This document shows positions 17,043 to 22,666 of a stretch of 24,551 bases of DNA, in pieces. Below the pieces are notes generated by a model. It saw only the letters and a list, made by a program, of their open reading frames with translations, had not been told where the DNA came from and did not search any database. The position numbers were made by a program, and so were the translations under genes. This stretch comes from a virus: positions 1-24,551 of IMG/VR virus record IMGVR_UViG_3300008117_005923, one strand, 5' to 3'. The stretch's first letter is position 1. Each line of letters opens with the position of its first letter.

Positions 17043-17980
17043 AGATATTGGTCACTGGTAATGTGGGGTACCTAGGTTCAATCCTCACCAGCATGCTGAT
17101 GATTAGAGGGCATACAGTCCACGGTCTAGACAATGGCATGCAGCTTTCGACACTCGTAAATCCGCTCGGGCTATACAGCCCGGAGAAGCAGTACCATTCT
17201 TACGCTGACTTGGACGAGCCGGGCTACGATGTTATCTATCACTTGGCAGCAATATCGAACGATCCAATGGGGGAGGTGGACGACGGACTGACGTACGCCA
17301 CCAACGTCGCGCTCGTGGACTTTATCTGCCAGAAGTATCCAGACGCCAGGCATGTTCTTGCATCGTCGGCGTCGGTGTATGGAGCCATACCGTCAACGGA
17401 CATGGCGGACGAGCTTTATCCGCTAAACCCGCTCACGGCCTACGCTAAGAGCAAGGTAGCGGCCGAAGACGTGGTGAGGCGCCACTGGGACTACTCCATC
17501 CTGCGTATGGGTACCCTGTGGGGTGCGTCGCCAAACTTCAGGCGGGACATCGTAGTAAACGCATTTTTCCATGAAGCGCACTACTCTAACAAGATCACGC
17601 CAAAGGCGCAGGCTAGGCGCCCGATGCTGCACGTAGACGATGCTGCCAGGACCATGATCCTCGCAGGTTACTCCGGCCTATGGACTAACAAGGTGGTCAA
17701 CGTGGCCACCGAGAACACAACGGTGAGCGACATCGCAAAGGCGGTGGCGTTTGCATCCGGCGTCCAGGTCGACTGGTCGGAGTCCAAGGAGCCAGACAAG
17801 CGCGACTACGCTATGGTCACAAAGAGGTACGAGAGCATATCTGCAGAGCTAGGAATGGTGGTCAGGATTGGCGATCCTTCGGCCATGTCGGCGATCAAGT
17901 CCGTGATCTATGACTTCAACAAGCCGTATCCGACTCGGCTAGAGCAGCTCAGAGCTTGGCTTGACAACAAGAAAAGCTAG
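17039..17980 (+). CDS. NAD-dependent nucleotide-sugar epimerase/dehydratase (extended SDR)
   Basis: A 313-aa extended short-chain dehydrogenase. The nucleotide loop is TGNVGYLG (6-13). IYHLAAISNDP (66-76) is the usual strand-4 motif. The catalytic Ser/Tyr/Lys set lies in SSASVYG (109-115) and AYAKSKVAAE (Y135, K139). RPMLHVDDAAR is the substrate-side motif. It lacks the Asp-Glu pair (STDEVYG) of RmlB-type 4,6-dehydratases, so it is more likely an epimerase or reductase than RmlB. The substrate, probably a UDP-, GDP- or dTDP-sugar, cannot be assigned. It is translationally coupled to RmlD. A strong promoter is embedded in its last codons, and a stem-loop follows the stop. Confidence 0.82.
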   Translation: MKILVTGNVGYLGSILTSMLMIRGHTVHGLDNGMQLSTLVNPLGLYSPEKQYHSYADLDEPGYDVIYHLAAISNDPMGEVDDGLTYATNVALVDFICQKYPDARHVLASSASVYGAIPSTDMADELYPLNPLTAYAKSKVAAEDVVRRHWDYSILRMGTLWGASPNFRRDIVVNAFFHEAHYSNKITPKAQARRPMLHVDDAARTMILAGYSGLWTNKVVNVATENTTVSDIAKAVAFASGVQVDWSESKEPDKRDYAMVTKRYESISAELGMVVRIGDPSAMSAIKSVIYDFNKPYPTRLEQLRAWLDNKKS

Positions 17981-17989
17981 TGCGATAAT
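17961..17989 (+). promoter_or_regulatory. Strong sigma70/SigA-type promoter
   Basis: A perfect TTGACA (17961-17966), an ideal 17-base spacer and GATAAT (17984-17989, five of six). The -35 lies in the last codons of the epimerase gene. Transcription should start near 17996 and run into the Cas4-like/ERF recombination genes, so this is the best candidate for the promoter of the replication-recombination block. A stem-loop begins about 18 bases after the expected start point. Confidence 0.65.
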
Positions 17990-18013
17990 CAGGCCGTAGA
18001 GGCCAATTTCTAC

Positions 18014-18047
18014 GAGGGCTCCTGCGTCGGTCTCCGCAGGGGCCCTC
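18014..18047 (+). terminator. Stem-loop between promoter and Cas4-like gene: terminator or leader attenuator
   Basis: GAGGGCTCCTGCG (18014-18026) pairs with CGCAGGGGCCCTC (18035-18047): a 13-bp stem with one T-G wobble and an 8-base loop. AACTATTTGAG follows, so there is no solid T-run. It could end transcripts coming from the tail/sugar genes. However, it also lies inside the leader of transcripts from the promoter just upstream. It shares the wobble position and the GGGGCCC core with the stem-loop at 10471-10512. Confidence 0.6.
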
Positions 18048-18071
18048 AACTATTTGAGACTAGGTGAGAAC

Positions 18072-18728
18072 ATGCACGTGAAGGATAAGATTGCAGAGGT
18101 CCTCCGGGCTCGTAGCGAGGTCGGGCGTCCCTCGAAGCGCAAGTGGCGCGGCAGCCTTCTTGGTGGCTGCGTCAGGGCGCACTGGTATTCCGCCAACGGC
18201 GTGCCAGCCTCGGAGCCATTCACCGATGACACACTGCGAATATTCGCAATGGGGAATGCGGTTGGCGACTTCCTGGAGAAGGCGCTGCGGGAAGCTTACG
18301 GAGACAGGATCAGCTTCGAGGTTCCTGTGGTATCGGACGAGTTCGATTTCGCTGGAAACATCGACGCCCTGCTTCAGCTGGAAAGCGGCAAGGTAGTAGT
18401 CCTTGAATTCAAGAGTATTAAGCACCAGGGGTTTATCAGGCTCAGGGAGCCAAAGCCGGAGCATGCCATACAGGTGGCATCATATGCCCGGCTCATTGGA
18501 GCTGCGGACATCGAAGCGTGGGTTGTGTACGTCGACAAAGAAAACTACGATATCCTCGAGTTCCAGGTGGACGTGCCGTCGTGGGCGGACCGAGCCAGGA
18601 GAATCCTAAATGTGCTAGACTACTACGGCGACCGGAAACCGCCACGGTTGCCAGAGGCCGACACACGGAAGTGGCCGTGTGGATGGTGCAATTGGCGGAC
18701 GGAATGTCTAGGAGGTACAAATGGCTGA
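18072..18728 (+). CDS. Cas4-like PD-(D/E)XK nuclease with Fe-S cysteines
   Basis: A RecB/Cas4-family nuclease of 218 aa. The active-site residues are D98 (AGNIDALL), E112-x-K114 (VVLEFKSI) and Q134 (HAIQVASYARLIGA). Four cysteines, C33 (GGCVRAHW) and C203, C206, C212 (CGWCNWRTEC), match the iron-sulfur cluster layout of Cas4 and AddB. Phage members of this family degrade single-stranded ends and are usually unrelated to CRISPR adaptation. The neighbouring ERF gene points to end resection before strand annealing. ATG 18072 is preceded by AGGTGAG; an in-frame TTG at 18054 lacks a good ribosome site. The stop overlaps the ERF start by eight bases. Confidence 0.85.
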   Translation: MHVKDKIAEVLRARSEVGRPSKRKWRGSLLGGCVRAHWYSANGVPASEPFTDDTLRIFAMGNAVGDFLEKALREAYGDRISFEVPVVSDEFDFAGNIDALLQLESGKVVVLEFKSIKHQGFIRLREPKPEHAIQVASYARLIGAADIEAWVVYVDKENYDILEFQVDVPSWADRARRILNVLDYYGDRKPPRLPEADTRKWPCGWCNWRTECLGGTNG

Positions 18729-19242
18729 GGCCAAGAAGAACCTAGCTGCCAAGCTCGTGGACATCATGAAGGCAGTTGGATACATCCGCAAGTCTGGTAC
18801 GAATCAGGCCCAGGGATACAAGTACGTTATGGCCACCGATGTGGCCGACGCAGTTCGCGAGGAGATGGGCAAGAACAACGTATCGATGGTCCCGTCTTCG
18901 GTCGATGTGGTCGGGGAGGGCTTGACGCCTAGCGGCAAGCAGACCCTGCTCACGCTTCGATTTACGTGGACACTAACCGATGGAGACACTGGCGAGACTA
19001 TTACCTTCCAGTCCATTGGTACGGGGTCAGATAGCAGCGATAAGGCTGCTTACAAGGCGGCCACAGGTGCGCTCAAGTACGCACTTCTTACCGCGTTCTT
19101 GATCCCAACAGGCGACGACCCGGAGAACGACAGCAATGATAAGACAATTGCCGATGCAGCTGCTAGAATCTTCGAGGCTAAGCCAGCGGCAAAGACGCCC
19201 GCTAAGACAGCGTCTGCAGACTTCGAAGGGGTGGACTTCTAA
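18721..19242 (+). CDS. erf: ERF-family single-strand annealing protein
   Basis: Promotes annealing of complementary single strands during phage recombination and genome circularisation. The family pattern is plain: LAAKLVDIMKAVGYIRKSGT, then QGYKYVMATDVADAVREEM, and the core SIGTGSDSSDKAAYKAATGA with LKYALLTAFLIPTGDDPE. The 173-aa length is normal. After an Ala/Lys/Pro linker the protein ends in DFEGVDF, an acidic-hydrophobic tip like those by which SSB proteins recruit partners. A perfect AGGAGGT lies five bases before the ATG. It follows a resection nuclease, giving a nuclease-annealer pair. Its stop overlaps the next gene (TAATG). Confidence 0.9.
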   Translation: MAEAKKNLAAKLVDIMKAVGYIRKSGTNQAQGYKYVMATDVADAVREEMGKNNVSMVPSSVDVVGEGLTPSGKQTLLTLRFTWTLTDGDTGETITFQSIGTGSDSSDKAAYKAATGALKYALLTAFLIPTGDDPENDSNDKTIADAAARIFEAKPAAKTPAKTASADFEGVDF

Positions 19243-19634
19243 TGGAGCGACTTGATCTTTGGTTCGGTAAGGAAGCGCCGGTGCGCAAGCGTATTGAGAA
19301 GCTTGGGGTTAACGCCCTGACATTCCGCGGGCAGGCGCAGACGGCAGAGTATGATTGGTGGGTTGCTAACAAAAAGAATGGTGCAGAGCCGACTGTCCGG
19401 TATTTGAATGCATCGGTCACGGTGTTTGACGAGGCTCTAGCTGAGCACGTGGAAAAGATTTACGCGTCGTATCAGAAGAAGCTTGAGTCAGACTCGCGTG
19501 ATCCTCGGCCACATATTCATGTTATCGGTCGATTTAGCGGCGACAAAAAGCTGTCTGATGACGGCAAGCGTTACTTCGTCGACTTCAATGTTGTCGAGGC
19601 CAGCCCGCTAATTTTCGGGACGCTTAGGAAGTGA
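19242..19634 (+). CDS. Hypothetical protein, 130 aa, next to ERF
   Basis: Not recognised. It has a mixed alpha/beta pattern: a helix near the N-terminus, then strands around TVRYLNASVTVFDE, a helix AEHVEKIYASYQKK, and strands HIHVIGRFSG and KRYFVDFNVVEA. The last two could be part of an OB-like barrel. Because recombination operons often pair an annealer with an SSB or a dsDNA-binding helper, a nucleic-acid-binding role is a guess. ATG overlaps the ERF stop (TAATG) and the next start overlaps its stop (GTGA), so it is certainly co-translated with the recombination block. Confidence 0.7.
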   Translation: MERLDLWFGKEAPVRKRIEKLGVNALTFRGQAQTAEYDWWVANKKNGAEPTVRYLNASVTVFDEALAEHVEKIYASYQKKLESDSRDPRPHIHVIGRFSGDKKLSDDGKRYFVDFNVVEASPLIFGTLRK

Positions 19635-19840
19635 AGCCAGTATTCAGCGGTGCCAGGGCAGTAATCGAGGCGTCTCGATGCGCCCTGGACCGCGAATACT
19701 CCAAGCGCGATCACGCGGTCTGCGCTTGGTGCCAGTACGCACCTGGCGATTTGATCAAGGAGGTCTGGTCTTGGATGAAAGATCCTGCTAACGGGCAGGA
19801 GATTGCCAAGGAAGACAGGGGAGAGGTGGAGCTCTGGTAG
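19631..19840 (+). CDS. Small hypothetical protein with CxxC, 69 aa
   Basis: GTG start overlapping the previous stop by four bases, with TAGGA just upstream. C17, H28, C31 and C34 (HAVCAWCQYAPGD) could bind one zinc ion; the remainder is acidic and helical. No family recognised. Its placement in an unbroken chain of overlapping genes supports it as real. Confidence 0.6.
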   Translation: MKPVFSGARAVIEASRCALDREYSKRDHAVCAWCQYAPGDLIKEVWSWMKDPANGQEIAKEDRGEVELW

Positions 19841-19842
19841 GC

Positions 19843-20250
19843 ATGCTGCTCGCAGCTGCGATTGCAGTTTGCCTACCGACTCCGCAAGATACGAATAAAG
19901 GTTGGGCTTCTTGGTACGCCTCTCCGCTAAAGTCTAGTCACAATTACAATAATCCATGGTATACGAGGGGCAAGAAAAAGGTCATGAACTTTGCTGCGGT
20001 GAGATCATTCAAGTGGAATGACTCGCCATACTATGTTCAGGTCTGCTCTGTCAAGACTGGCAAGTGCGCTATTGCGAAGGTAGTCGATCACTGCGAAGGC
20101 TGCACCGGGAAGAGGCTCATTGACTTGAGCCCAATCTTGTTCGAAGCCATTGGCATACCTTTGCACCATGGCGTGGCAAAAATTACTCTTAGGAGGTTGT
20201 ATGGCTATCAAGGGCCCTTTAACTGCAGCGCAGCGTCGAGGCAGAAATAA
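19843..20250 (+). CDS. Exported double-psi beta-barrel protein (RlpA/expansin-like)
   Basis: A 135-aa protein that begins with a short hydrophobic segment (MLLAAAIAVCLP) usable as an export signal but lacking the usual basic start. The rest matches the double-psi beta-barrel of RlpA-like and expansin-like proteins: GWASWYAS (20-27), a basic middle, CAIAKVVDHCEGC with D82, and RLIDLSPILFEAIGIPLHHG (91-110), where IDLS is the family hallmark. Cysteines C68, C75, C84 and C87 may form disulfides outside the cell. Such domains bind or cleave peptidoglycan, so a lysis or wall-remodelling role is plausible, but it sits inside the recombination block rather than beside a holin. No in-frame start exists between the upstream stop at 19789 and this ATG. 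Its 3' end overlaps the next gene by 50 bases. Confidence 0.72.
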   Translation: MLLAAAIAVCLPTPQDTNKGWASWYASPLKSSHNYNNPWYTRGKKKVMNFAAVRSFKWNDSPYYVQVCSVKTGKCAIAKVVDHCEGCTGKRLIDLSPILFEAIGIPLHHGVAKITLRRLYGYQGPFNCSAASRQK

Positions 20251-20575
20251 TAGGAAAAGGGGTAATGCAATTGAGCTTTGGGCGTGCAAGGAACTTGGAA
20301 TTTCTCGTACAGGAATGTTTGGAGGAAAAACTGATGGCGGAAAACATGATGAGTGGCTGGTTATACAGGTCAAGAGCGGCCCGTCGAACTTCTCGGAAAA
20401 AGTCTGGAAGCTTCTTGAGTCGCTTAATCCGACGGCTTCGCAGCTCAAAGCGGTTGTCACGGTCAGCGCGGACGGCCCTGGGGCGAAGAGGCGGGCGTAC
20501 GTCACGCTAGAAATGTCTGACTTTATTGATTGGTTTGGAGGTAAGAATGTACAGAAAACCGACGATACTGAATAA
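20201..20575 (+). CDS. Holliday-junction-resolvase-like PD-(D/E)XK nuclease
   Basis: A 124-aa protein like archaeal Hjc and phage resolvases. A basic N-terminus is followed by KRGNAIELWACKELGI (E25), then GGKHDEWLVIQVKSG, in which D50 and the Q56-V-K58 strand supply the metal and catalytic positions. The usual motif is E-x-K; Gln replaces Glu here, a variant seen in some PD-(D/E)XK families. A resolvase would debranch recombination intermediates before packaging, which fits ERF and the Cas4-like nuclease nearby. AGGAGG at 20191-20196 fixes the ATG at 20201; a longer in-frame version from 20150 has no comparable site. It overlaps the beta-barrel gene by 50 bases in another frame; both read convincingly. 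Confidence 0.72.
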   Translation: MAIKGPLTAAQRRGRNNRKRGNAIELWACKELGISRTGMFGGKTDGGKHDEWLVIQVKSGPSNFSEKVWKLLESLNPTASQLKAVVTVSADGPGAKRRAYVTLEMSDFIDWFGGKNVQKTDDTE

Positions 20576-21071
20576 GGGTATCTTCATGGATGACCGAGGG
20601 TTCTTCCAGGAGGTCACGAAAGAGGGCGACGACATCATGAACCTGCTAGGAGTGATCCGGCAGATCAATATGAGCAAGAGCAAGAAGGGTACGCTTCGTG
20701 GCATACACGCCCAGACCGGCATGGCCAAGGCAATGTGGGTGCCGTACGGAGTTGCCCAGATCGTGGCTGTCAACCTGGACATTACGTCATCTGAGTTTGG
20801 CAGCGTCATATCGCACCACATGTCCGCAGGGGACGGCAAGGTATTCTACGCGCCTGACAATTGGGGCCGCGGATTCCTGGCCCTCGAGGAGGGTACGGTT
20901 GTGGCCTATGCCTGCTCAGATGTCTACCGGCCGAACTTTGAGTTCGGCATAAACCCGATTGACTGCGGCATAAACTGGGATCTCGAGCGCATCGACGGCG
21001 ATCCGCTCTTGAGCCCTAAGGACAAGGAGGCCAGGTCGATCAAGGACCTGTTGAAGACGAATGGTTCCTAA
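20547..21071 (+). CDS. rmlC: dTDP-4-dehydrorhamnose 3,5-epimerase-like (RmlC)
   Basis: RmlC converts dTDP-4-keto-6-deoxyglucose to the L-rhamnose precursor, the step before RmlD. The 174-aa cupin has the family blocks: DDRGFFQEV (15-23), KKGTLRGIHAQ (47-57) with catalytic His54, then WGRGFLALEEG (106-116). YACSDVYRPNFEFGINPIDC follows, carrying Y127 and D139, and LLSPKDKEA comes near the end. Canonical RmlC reads GLHYQ where this has GIHAQ. The start is fixed by GGAGG at 20537-20541; an in-frame TTG at 20526 is worse placed. It is about 3.5 kb from rmlD and embedded in recombination genes. Related enzymes making other 3,5-epimerised sugars remain possible. Confidence 0.85.
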   Translation: MYRKPTILNKGIFMDDRGFFQEVTKEGDDIMNLLGVIRQINMSKSKKGTLRGIHAQTGMAKAMWVPYGVAQIVAVNLDITSSEFGSVISHHMSAGDGKVFYAPDNWGRGFLALEEGTVVAYACSDVYRPNFEFGINPIDCGINWDLERIDGDPLLSPKDKEARSIKDLLKTNGS

Positions 21072-21267
21072 GAAGCCTAAAAGCAAGCCGTCTATTGAGC
21101 AAGCTCTGATGGAATGGCGAGTGATTTACGCAGGAGTGCTACAGACTCTTTATGAGTCGCAGGAAATTGACTCTGCTGTAGGTGAGCGCAGCGACACTTC
21201 TATCGAGGTCGCAGGGCAGATAGCAGCAGAGCTCTGGAAGGGAGTTGACCATGGCGACGACGCCTGA
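21061..21267 (+). CDS. Small hypothetical protein, 68 aa
   Basis: Not recognised. It has a basic N-terminus (MVPKKPKSKP), a helix around IEQALMEWRVIYAGVLQTLY and an acidic end. It overlaps the RmlC stop by 11 bases and the next small gene by 17. No zinc or membrane motif was seen. The ribosome site is weak, so it is probably made by coupling to RmlC translation. Confidence 0.5.
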   Translation: MVPKKPKSKPSIEQALMEWRVIYAGVLQTLYESQEIDSAVGERSDTSIEVAGQIAAELWKGVDHGDDA

Positions 21268-21406
21268 AGAGGTACAGCAACAGCCCAGGGGGGTTCAAAA
21301 AGTCATTGAGCGCATCACGGCTCCAGTGAGTACGACAGCGCCACAGCCATTTGCAGGAGTCCTGGCGGCAATACTTCTGGCCTTGGCGTTCGACCGGAAG
21401 CGATGA
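21251..21406 (+). CDS. Small single-span membrane protein, 51 aa
   Basis: ATG 21251 with GGGAG upstream and TGA at 21404-21406, linked to the next gene by ATGA. A polar, Gln-rich N-terminus (MATTPEEVQQQPRG) precedes a hydrophobic span FAGVLAAILLALAF (residues about 34-47) and a short basic tail (DRKR). The topology suggests an inner-membrane micropeptide, perhaps a small holin, antiholin or superinfection factor. No family recognised. Confidence 0.45.
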   Translation: MATTPEEVQQQPRGVQKVIERITAPVSTTAPQPFAGVLAAILLALAFDRKR

Positions 21407-21612
21407 TTTATTTCTCTTGCCCGATGTGTGATAGTGAAGCAGTCACTCCGCACAGGAAGCGGGCGAGGAAGTTTCTGGTCCAAGGTTCCAGGCAGTACGT
21501 TGCCAGGATGTATCTGTGCAGGAATTGCAAACACAAGTTCATTGTGGTATCTTTTATAGCCCGAGGCAAGGCAGCTATAGCAATAGAAGAAAGGTTGGAA
21601 GATGAGCATTGA
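21403..21612 (+). CDS. Zinc-ribbon protein, 69 aa
   Basis: Two CxxC pairs, C6-x2-C9 (FSCPMCDSE) and C39-x2-C42 (LCRNCKHKF), 29 residues apart, form a classic zinc ribbon. The loop between is very basic (PHRKRARKFLV), as in nucleic-acid-binding ribbons of transcription factors such as Ogr/Delta-like or NrdR-like proteins. The C-terminal helix is acidic. A small transcription regulator is a reasonable but unproven reading. It overlaps neighbours at both ends (ATGA before, 11 bases with MazG after). Confidence 0.65.
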   Translation: MIYFSCPMCDSEAVTPHRKRARKFLVQGSRQYVARMYLCRNCKHKFIVVSFIARGKAAIAIEERLEDEH

Positions 21613-21955
21613 CTTTAGCAAGTACCAGAAACAATCATCGGCTACTTCCGGCGCATTCCAGGACCTATACAGCGATCAGGCCAGGCTGGCCATCGCTGGT
21701 CTTGGCCTTGCCGGCGAGTCTGGCGAGGTGGTCGACTACCTGAAGAAGGTTGTTGGCCACGGACACAAGCTTGAAAAGGACAAGTTGGTGAAGGAGCTCG
21801 GCGACGTCCTGTGGTACGTGGCTGAGATCTGCAGCGCAATCAACGTTGATATGGGAGACGTTGCGAAACACAATATCGACAAGCTCCGCTCACGTTATCC
21901 AAAAGGGTTTAGCAAGGAGCGAAGCATCAACCGGGCAGAGTATGCAGAATACTAA
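21602..21955 (+). CDS. mazG: MazG-family NTP pyrophosphohydrolase
   Basis: Hydrolyses (d)NTPs or related nucleotides to the monophosphate and pyrophosphate. This 117-aa all-alpha protein has the metal-binding signature E39-x2-E42 (GLAGESGEVVDYLKK) and E65-x2-D68 (KELGDVLWYV), then the helix NIDKLRSRYPKGF. It has a single MazG domain, as in phage versions, which have been proposed to clean nucleotide pools or influence alarmone levels. It is followed with 14 bases of overlap by a second protein that seems to share the MazG-like fold. Confidence 0.88.
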   Translation: MSIDFSKYQKQSSATSGAFQDLYSDQARLAIAGLGLAGESGEVVDYLKKVVGHGHKLEKDKLVKELGDVLWYVAEICSAINVDMGDVAKHNIDKLRSRYPKGFSKERSINRAEYAEY

Positions 21956-22301
21956 GCCAGGGTACGACGTCCCGCAGGCGTTCAAGGACTACTTCTACAA
22001 TCTCTACGGTGATTGCTGGGAGATCCTTGTTTCACGCCAGCGCGGATACGGACCCACCAACATCGAGGCACTTGGCCCGCACGGCGTGTTCTCTCGCCTA
22101 GCATCGGACAAGTGCGCTCGAGTTTGGAACTCGATGAATGGCAGCATCGAGAGCGGCAAGATCAATCTCAACGATGACTGGTACGGCCCTGAGGTCAGGG
22201 ACGCCCTGATCGATATAGCTAATTACGCAATGATCATGATCTCGCTAGGCGAGGAGAAATGGTCCGATCTAGCGAGGGACAAAGATGGCGAGCGGGATTA
22301 G
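21942..22301 (+). CDS. DUF1599/Nmad1-like protein
   Basis: A 119-aa helical protein with the pattern I associate with DUF1599, also called nucleotide modification associated domain 1. YGDCWEILVSRQRGYGPTNI resembles the family K/R-x-x-Y-G block. GPHGVFSRLASDKCARVWN is the central R-x3-x-DK-x-x-R helix. VRDALIDIANYAMIMISL (D87, D91, Y95) is the closing D-x3-D-x3-Y block. The family is related to MazG/dUTPase-like folds and is found beside phage base-modification genes. Here it directly follows MazG. ATG 21942 is the only reasonable start; the ribosome site is weak, so coupling to MazG is likely. Family naming is from memory of the pattern. Confidence 0.65.
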   Translation: MQNTKPGYDVPQAFKDYFYNLYGDCWEILVSRQRGYGPTNIEALGPHGVFSRLASDKCARVWNSMNGSIESGKINLNDDWYGPEVRDALIDIANYAMIMISLGEEKWSDLARDKDGERD

Positions 22302-22482
22302 GATGGAGCTCGAGAAGGTTATTTCCGGAAGAAAGTTTACGGCAGAGCAGATAGAGGCCATACGATCTTCGATTGTTCGCGGCGACATCGACACTATTGC
22401 GCACGCCGCAGCCGGGGGAGTTGCCCTGGCCATAGAGATCATAAAGAAGTATGAACAAGAAAGCCAAAGACGAAGCGGCTGA
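22285..22482 (+). CDS. Small hypothetical protein, 65 aa
   Basis: Not recognised. It is helical, with TAEQIEAIRSSIVRGDID followed by a Gly/Ala-rich helix (HAAAGGVALAIEII) too short and polar to be a confident membrane span. GAGGG lies a few bases before ATG 22285; ATG 22303 in the same frame is an alternative. It overlaps both neighbours. Confidence 0.5.
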   Translation: MASGIRMELEKVISGRKFTAEQIEAIRSSIVRGDIDTIAHAAAGGVALAIEIIKKYEQESQRRSG

Positions 22483-22615
22483 GTTCTTCCGGCGCGATGC
22501 CCTGAAGCAGGGGATGTCCCTCAAGGACTACTGCGACAAGTACGGCATCGACTACTGGGAGCTCGTCGGCAAGAAGCGCCCAGAGGTGTCGATACACCAG
22601 ACCCAGGTGACTTGA
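22451..22615 (+). CDS. Small HTH-like hypothetical protein, 54 aa
   Basis: ATG 22451 to TGA 22613-22615. The basic/helical N-terminus (MNKKAKDEAAEFFRRDAL) is followed by QGMSLKDYCDKYGIDYWELV, which resembles a short helix-turn-helix of the transposase/sigma type. It overlaps the preceding gene by 32 bases in another frame. A promoter begins within its last codons, so it ends a local unit. No family recognised. Confidence 0.45.
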   Translation: MNKKAKDEAAEFFRRDALKQGMSLKDYCDKYGIDYWELVGKKRPEVSIHQTQVT

Positions 22616-22640
22616 CGGTCCTTGGGTCTTCTGCTAGGAT
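22612..22640 (+). promoter_or_regulatory. Sigma70-type promoter ahead of the 90-aa gene and dnaB
   Basis: TTGACG (22612-22617, five of six) and TAGGAT (22635-22640, four of six) with an exact 17-base spacer. This lies in one of the few non-coding gaps (22616-22662). Transcription should begin at about 22646-22648, inside the 5' arm of the hairpin described next, giving a leader of only about 16 bases. It would drive the 90-aa gene, the zinc peptide and dnaB. Confidence 0.5.
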
Positions 22641-22642
22641 GC

Positions 22643-22666
22643 CCATAGAAAGGAGGCCATCTATGG
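22643..22666 (+). promoter_or_regulatory. Hairpin enclosing ribosome site and start codon
   Basis: CCATAGA (22643-22649) pairs perfectly with TCTATGG (22660-22666). The 10-base loop holds the AGGAGG ribosome site (22651-22656) and the 3' arm holds the start ATG (22663-22665). Read-through mRNA would contain the full hairpin, while mRNA from the local promoter would lack most of the 5' arm. This suggests promoter-dependent control of translation. Confidence 0.45.

Noticed and set aside
17039-17980. RmlB (dTDP-glucose 4,6-dehydratase) identity for the SDR next to RmlD
   Set aside because: The catalytic Asp-Glu pair expected in STDEVYG is absent; the protein reads SSASVYG, as in epimerases and reductases.
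18072-18728. CRISPR-associated function for the Cas4-like nuclease
   Set aside because: No repeat-spacer array or other cas gene is present. Cas4-like nucleases beside annealing proteins are common in phages and serve recombination.
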